Positions 63,593-64,000 of a DNA stretch of 64,000 nucleotides are shown here, one piece after another (position 1 is the stretch's first letter; the number at the start of each line of letters is the position of its first letter). The stretch spans positions 186,001 through 250,000 of the forward strand of contig NZ_MVQB01000027.1 of assembly GCF_002067035.1 (NCBI RefSeq). The letters are read 5' to 3'. Source of the DNA: Methanoregula sp. PtaB.Bin085. GTDB taxonomy: Archaea > Halobacteriota > Methanomicrobia > Methanomicrobiales > Methanospirillaceae. The notes under the pieces were generated by a model that worked only from the letters and a program-made list of their open reading frames with translations, made no database searches and had not been told where the DNA came from. A program made the position numbers and the translations under genes.

Positions 63593-64000
63593 TCAGGTAA
63601 TCTCCATCCCGCCGAACCACGCCCCGGGCTCCTTCACCACGTTCCCGACAACCTGCGAGCCCTTCACCATCTTCAGCACCTTCGCAACCGAGGCCTTCGG
63701 GACAACGTAAGCATAGCCCATCCCCATGTTGAACGTGCGGTACATCTCCATGGGCGTGATGTCGCCGGCCTTCTGGATCCACGTGAAGATCTCGGGCGGT
63801 TTGATGGGTGAATCGAAGAGGAACCCGTACTTGCTGAGGCGGGTGAAGTTCAGCAGTCCGCCGCCCGTGACGTGGCACATGCCGTTCACCTTGCAGCTTG
63901 CCGCAACTTTCAGGCTTTCGTGGTAGATCCGCGTGGGGGTCAGGAGCTCCTGGCCGAAGGTCTTCTTCCCCTTGAACTTCTCATCGTAGCCCGCGTATTT
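63593..64000 (-). CDS. purM: Phosphoribosylformylglycinamidine cyclo-ligase (partial)
   Basis: PurM closes the imidazole ring in purine synthesis. The C-terminal 135 codons are present: ELLTPTRIYHESLKV, GMCHVTGGGLLNF and the final MFRTFNMGMGYAYVVP-like region (seen as TFNMGMGYAYVV). The gene continues beyond 64000, so the start is outside the window. It is GC-rich like the core genome and marks the right end of the AT-rich island. It belongs to the same pathway as purF at 54589-56010. Confidence 0.93.
   Translation of the reverse strand, partial: KYAGYDEKFKGKKTFGQELLTPTRIYHESLKVAASCKVNGMCHVTGGGLLNFTRLSKYGFLFDSPIKPPEIFTWIQKAGDITPMEMYRTFNMGMGYAYVVPKASVAKVLKMVKGSQVVGNVVKEPGAWFGGMEIT

Overview
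The window looks like a chromosome segment of a hydrogenotrophic methanogen of the order Methanomicrobiales, most like Methanoregulaceae. This placement is inferred from gene content: an archaeal A-type ATP synthase operon in the order H-I-K-E-C-F-A-B-D, a thermosome, archaeal RNase J, LonB, Nob1, LSm plus L37e, SepF, an NrpR-type DUF128 protein, and archaeal tRNAs without encoded CCA. Most of the segment is GC-rich core genome with short intergenic gaps and many ATGA stop/start overlaps.

Layout. 0.1-8.4 kb: NAD synthase and cupin phosphoglucose isomerase (convergent, overlapping 3' ends), a stand-alone DUF128 regulator, a lipoamide-dehydrogenase-like flavoprotein, class II LysRS, two SAM methyltransferases and a DUF1330 gene broken by an in-frame TGA. 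8.5-8.9 kb: repeat island 1. 9-14.3 kb: RNase J with a hairpin-rich leader, small hypotheticals, RlmH, and a ribbon-helix-helix regulator facing a small membrane protein across an operator-like intergenic region. 14.5-15.3 kb: repeat island 2, which holds a 33-residue membrane peptide gene. 15.4-25 kb: pgk and the complete A-type ATP synthase operon. 25.1-31.2 kb: small zinc-ribbon and unknown genes, then a type IV pilus/Tad-like ATPase and membrane-platform pair divergent from two KaiC/RAD55-like genes, one with a destroyed Walker A. 31.3-32.2 kb: repeat island 3. 32.3-41 kb: a BofA-like protein, TldD/PmbA peptidase pair, LonB, then Prs, Nob1, GfcR and thermosome. 41-50 kb: tRNA-Ser, a blue-copper protein, an Lhr-like helicase, a symporter with its tiny accessory protein, a Kup potassium transporter, a COG2426 membrane protein, thioredoxin and initiator tRNA. 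50-58.2 kb: signalling genes, PurF, L37e, LSm, a PUA protein, SepF and a ZPR1-type zinc protein.

58.2-63.6 kb is clearly AT-rich and reads as an acquired island between zpr1 and purM. It contains a TPR-AAA ATPase gene, repeat island 4, and a tight three-gene operon: an intact eukaryote-like Ser/Thr kinase, a 396-residue protein of unknown family, and a small PD-(D/E)XK nuclease-like protein. This operon is the best candidate for an undescribed system, possibly anti-viral. purM runs off the right edge.

The four repeat islands share sequence families. One is a GATC-rich palindromic family. Two are GC-rich hairpin modules (A and B), which occur in fixed order and orientation and look like parts of a non-autonomous mobile element.
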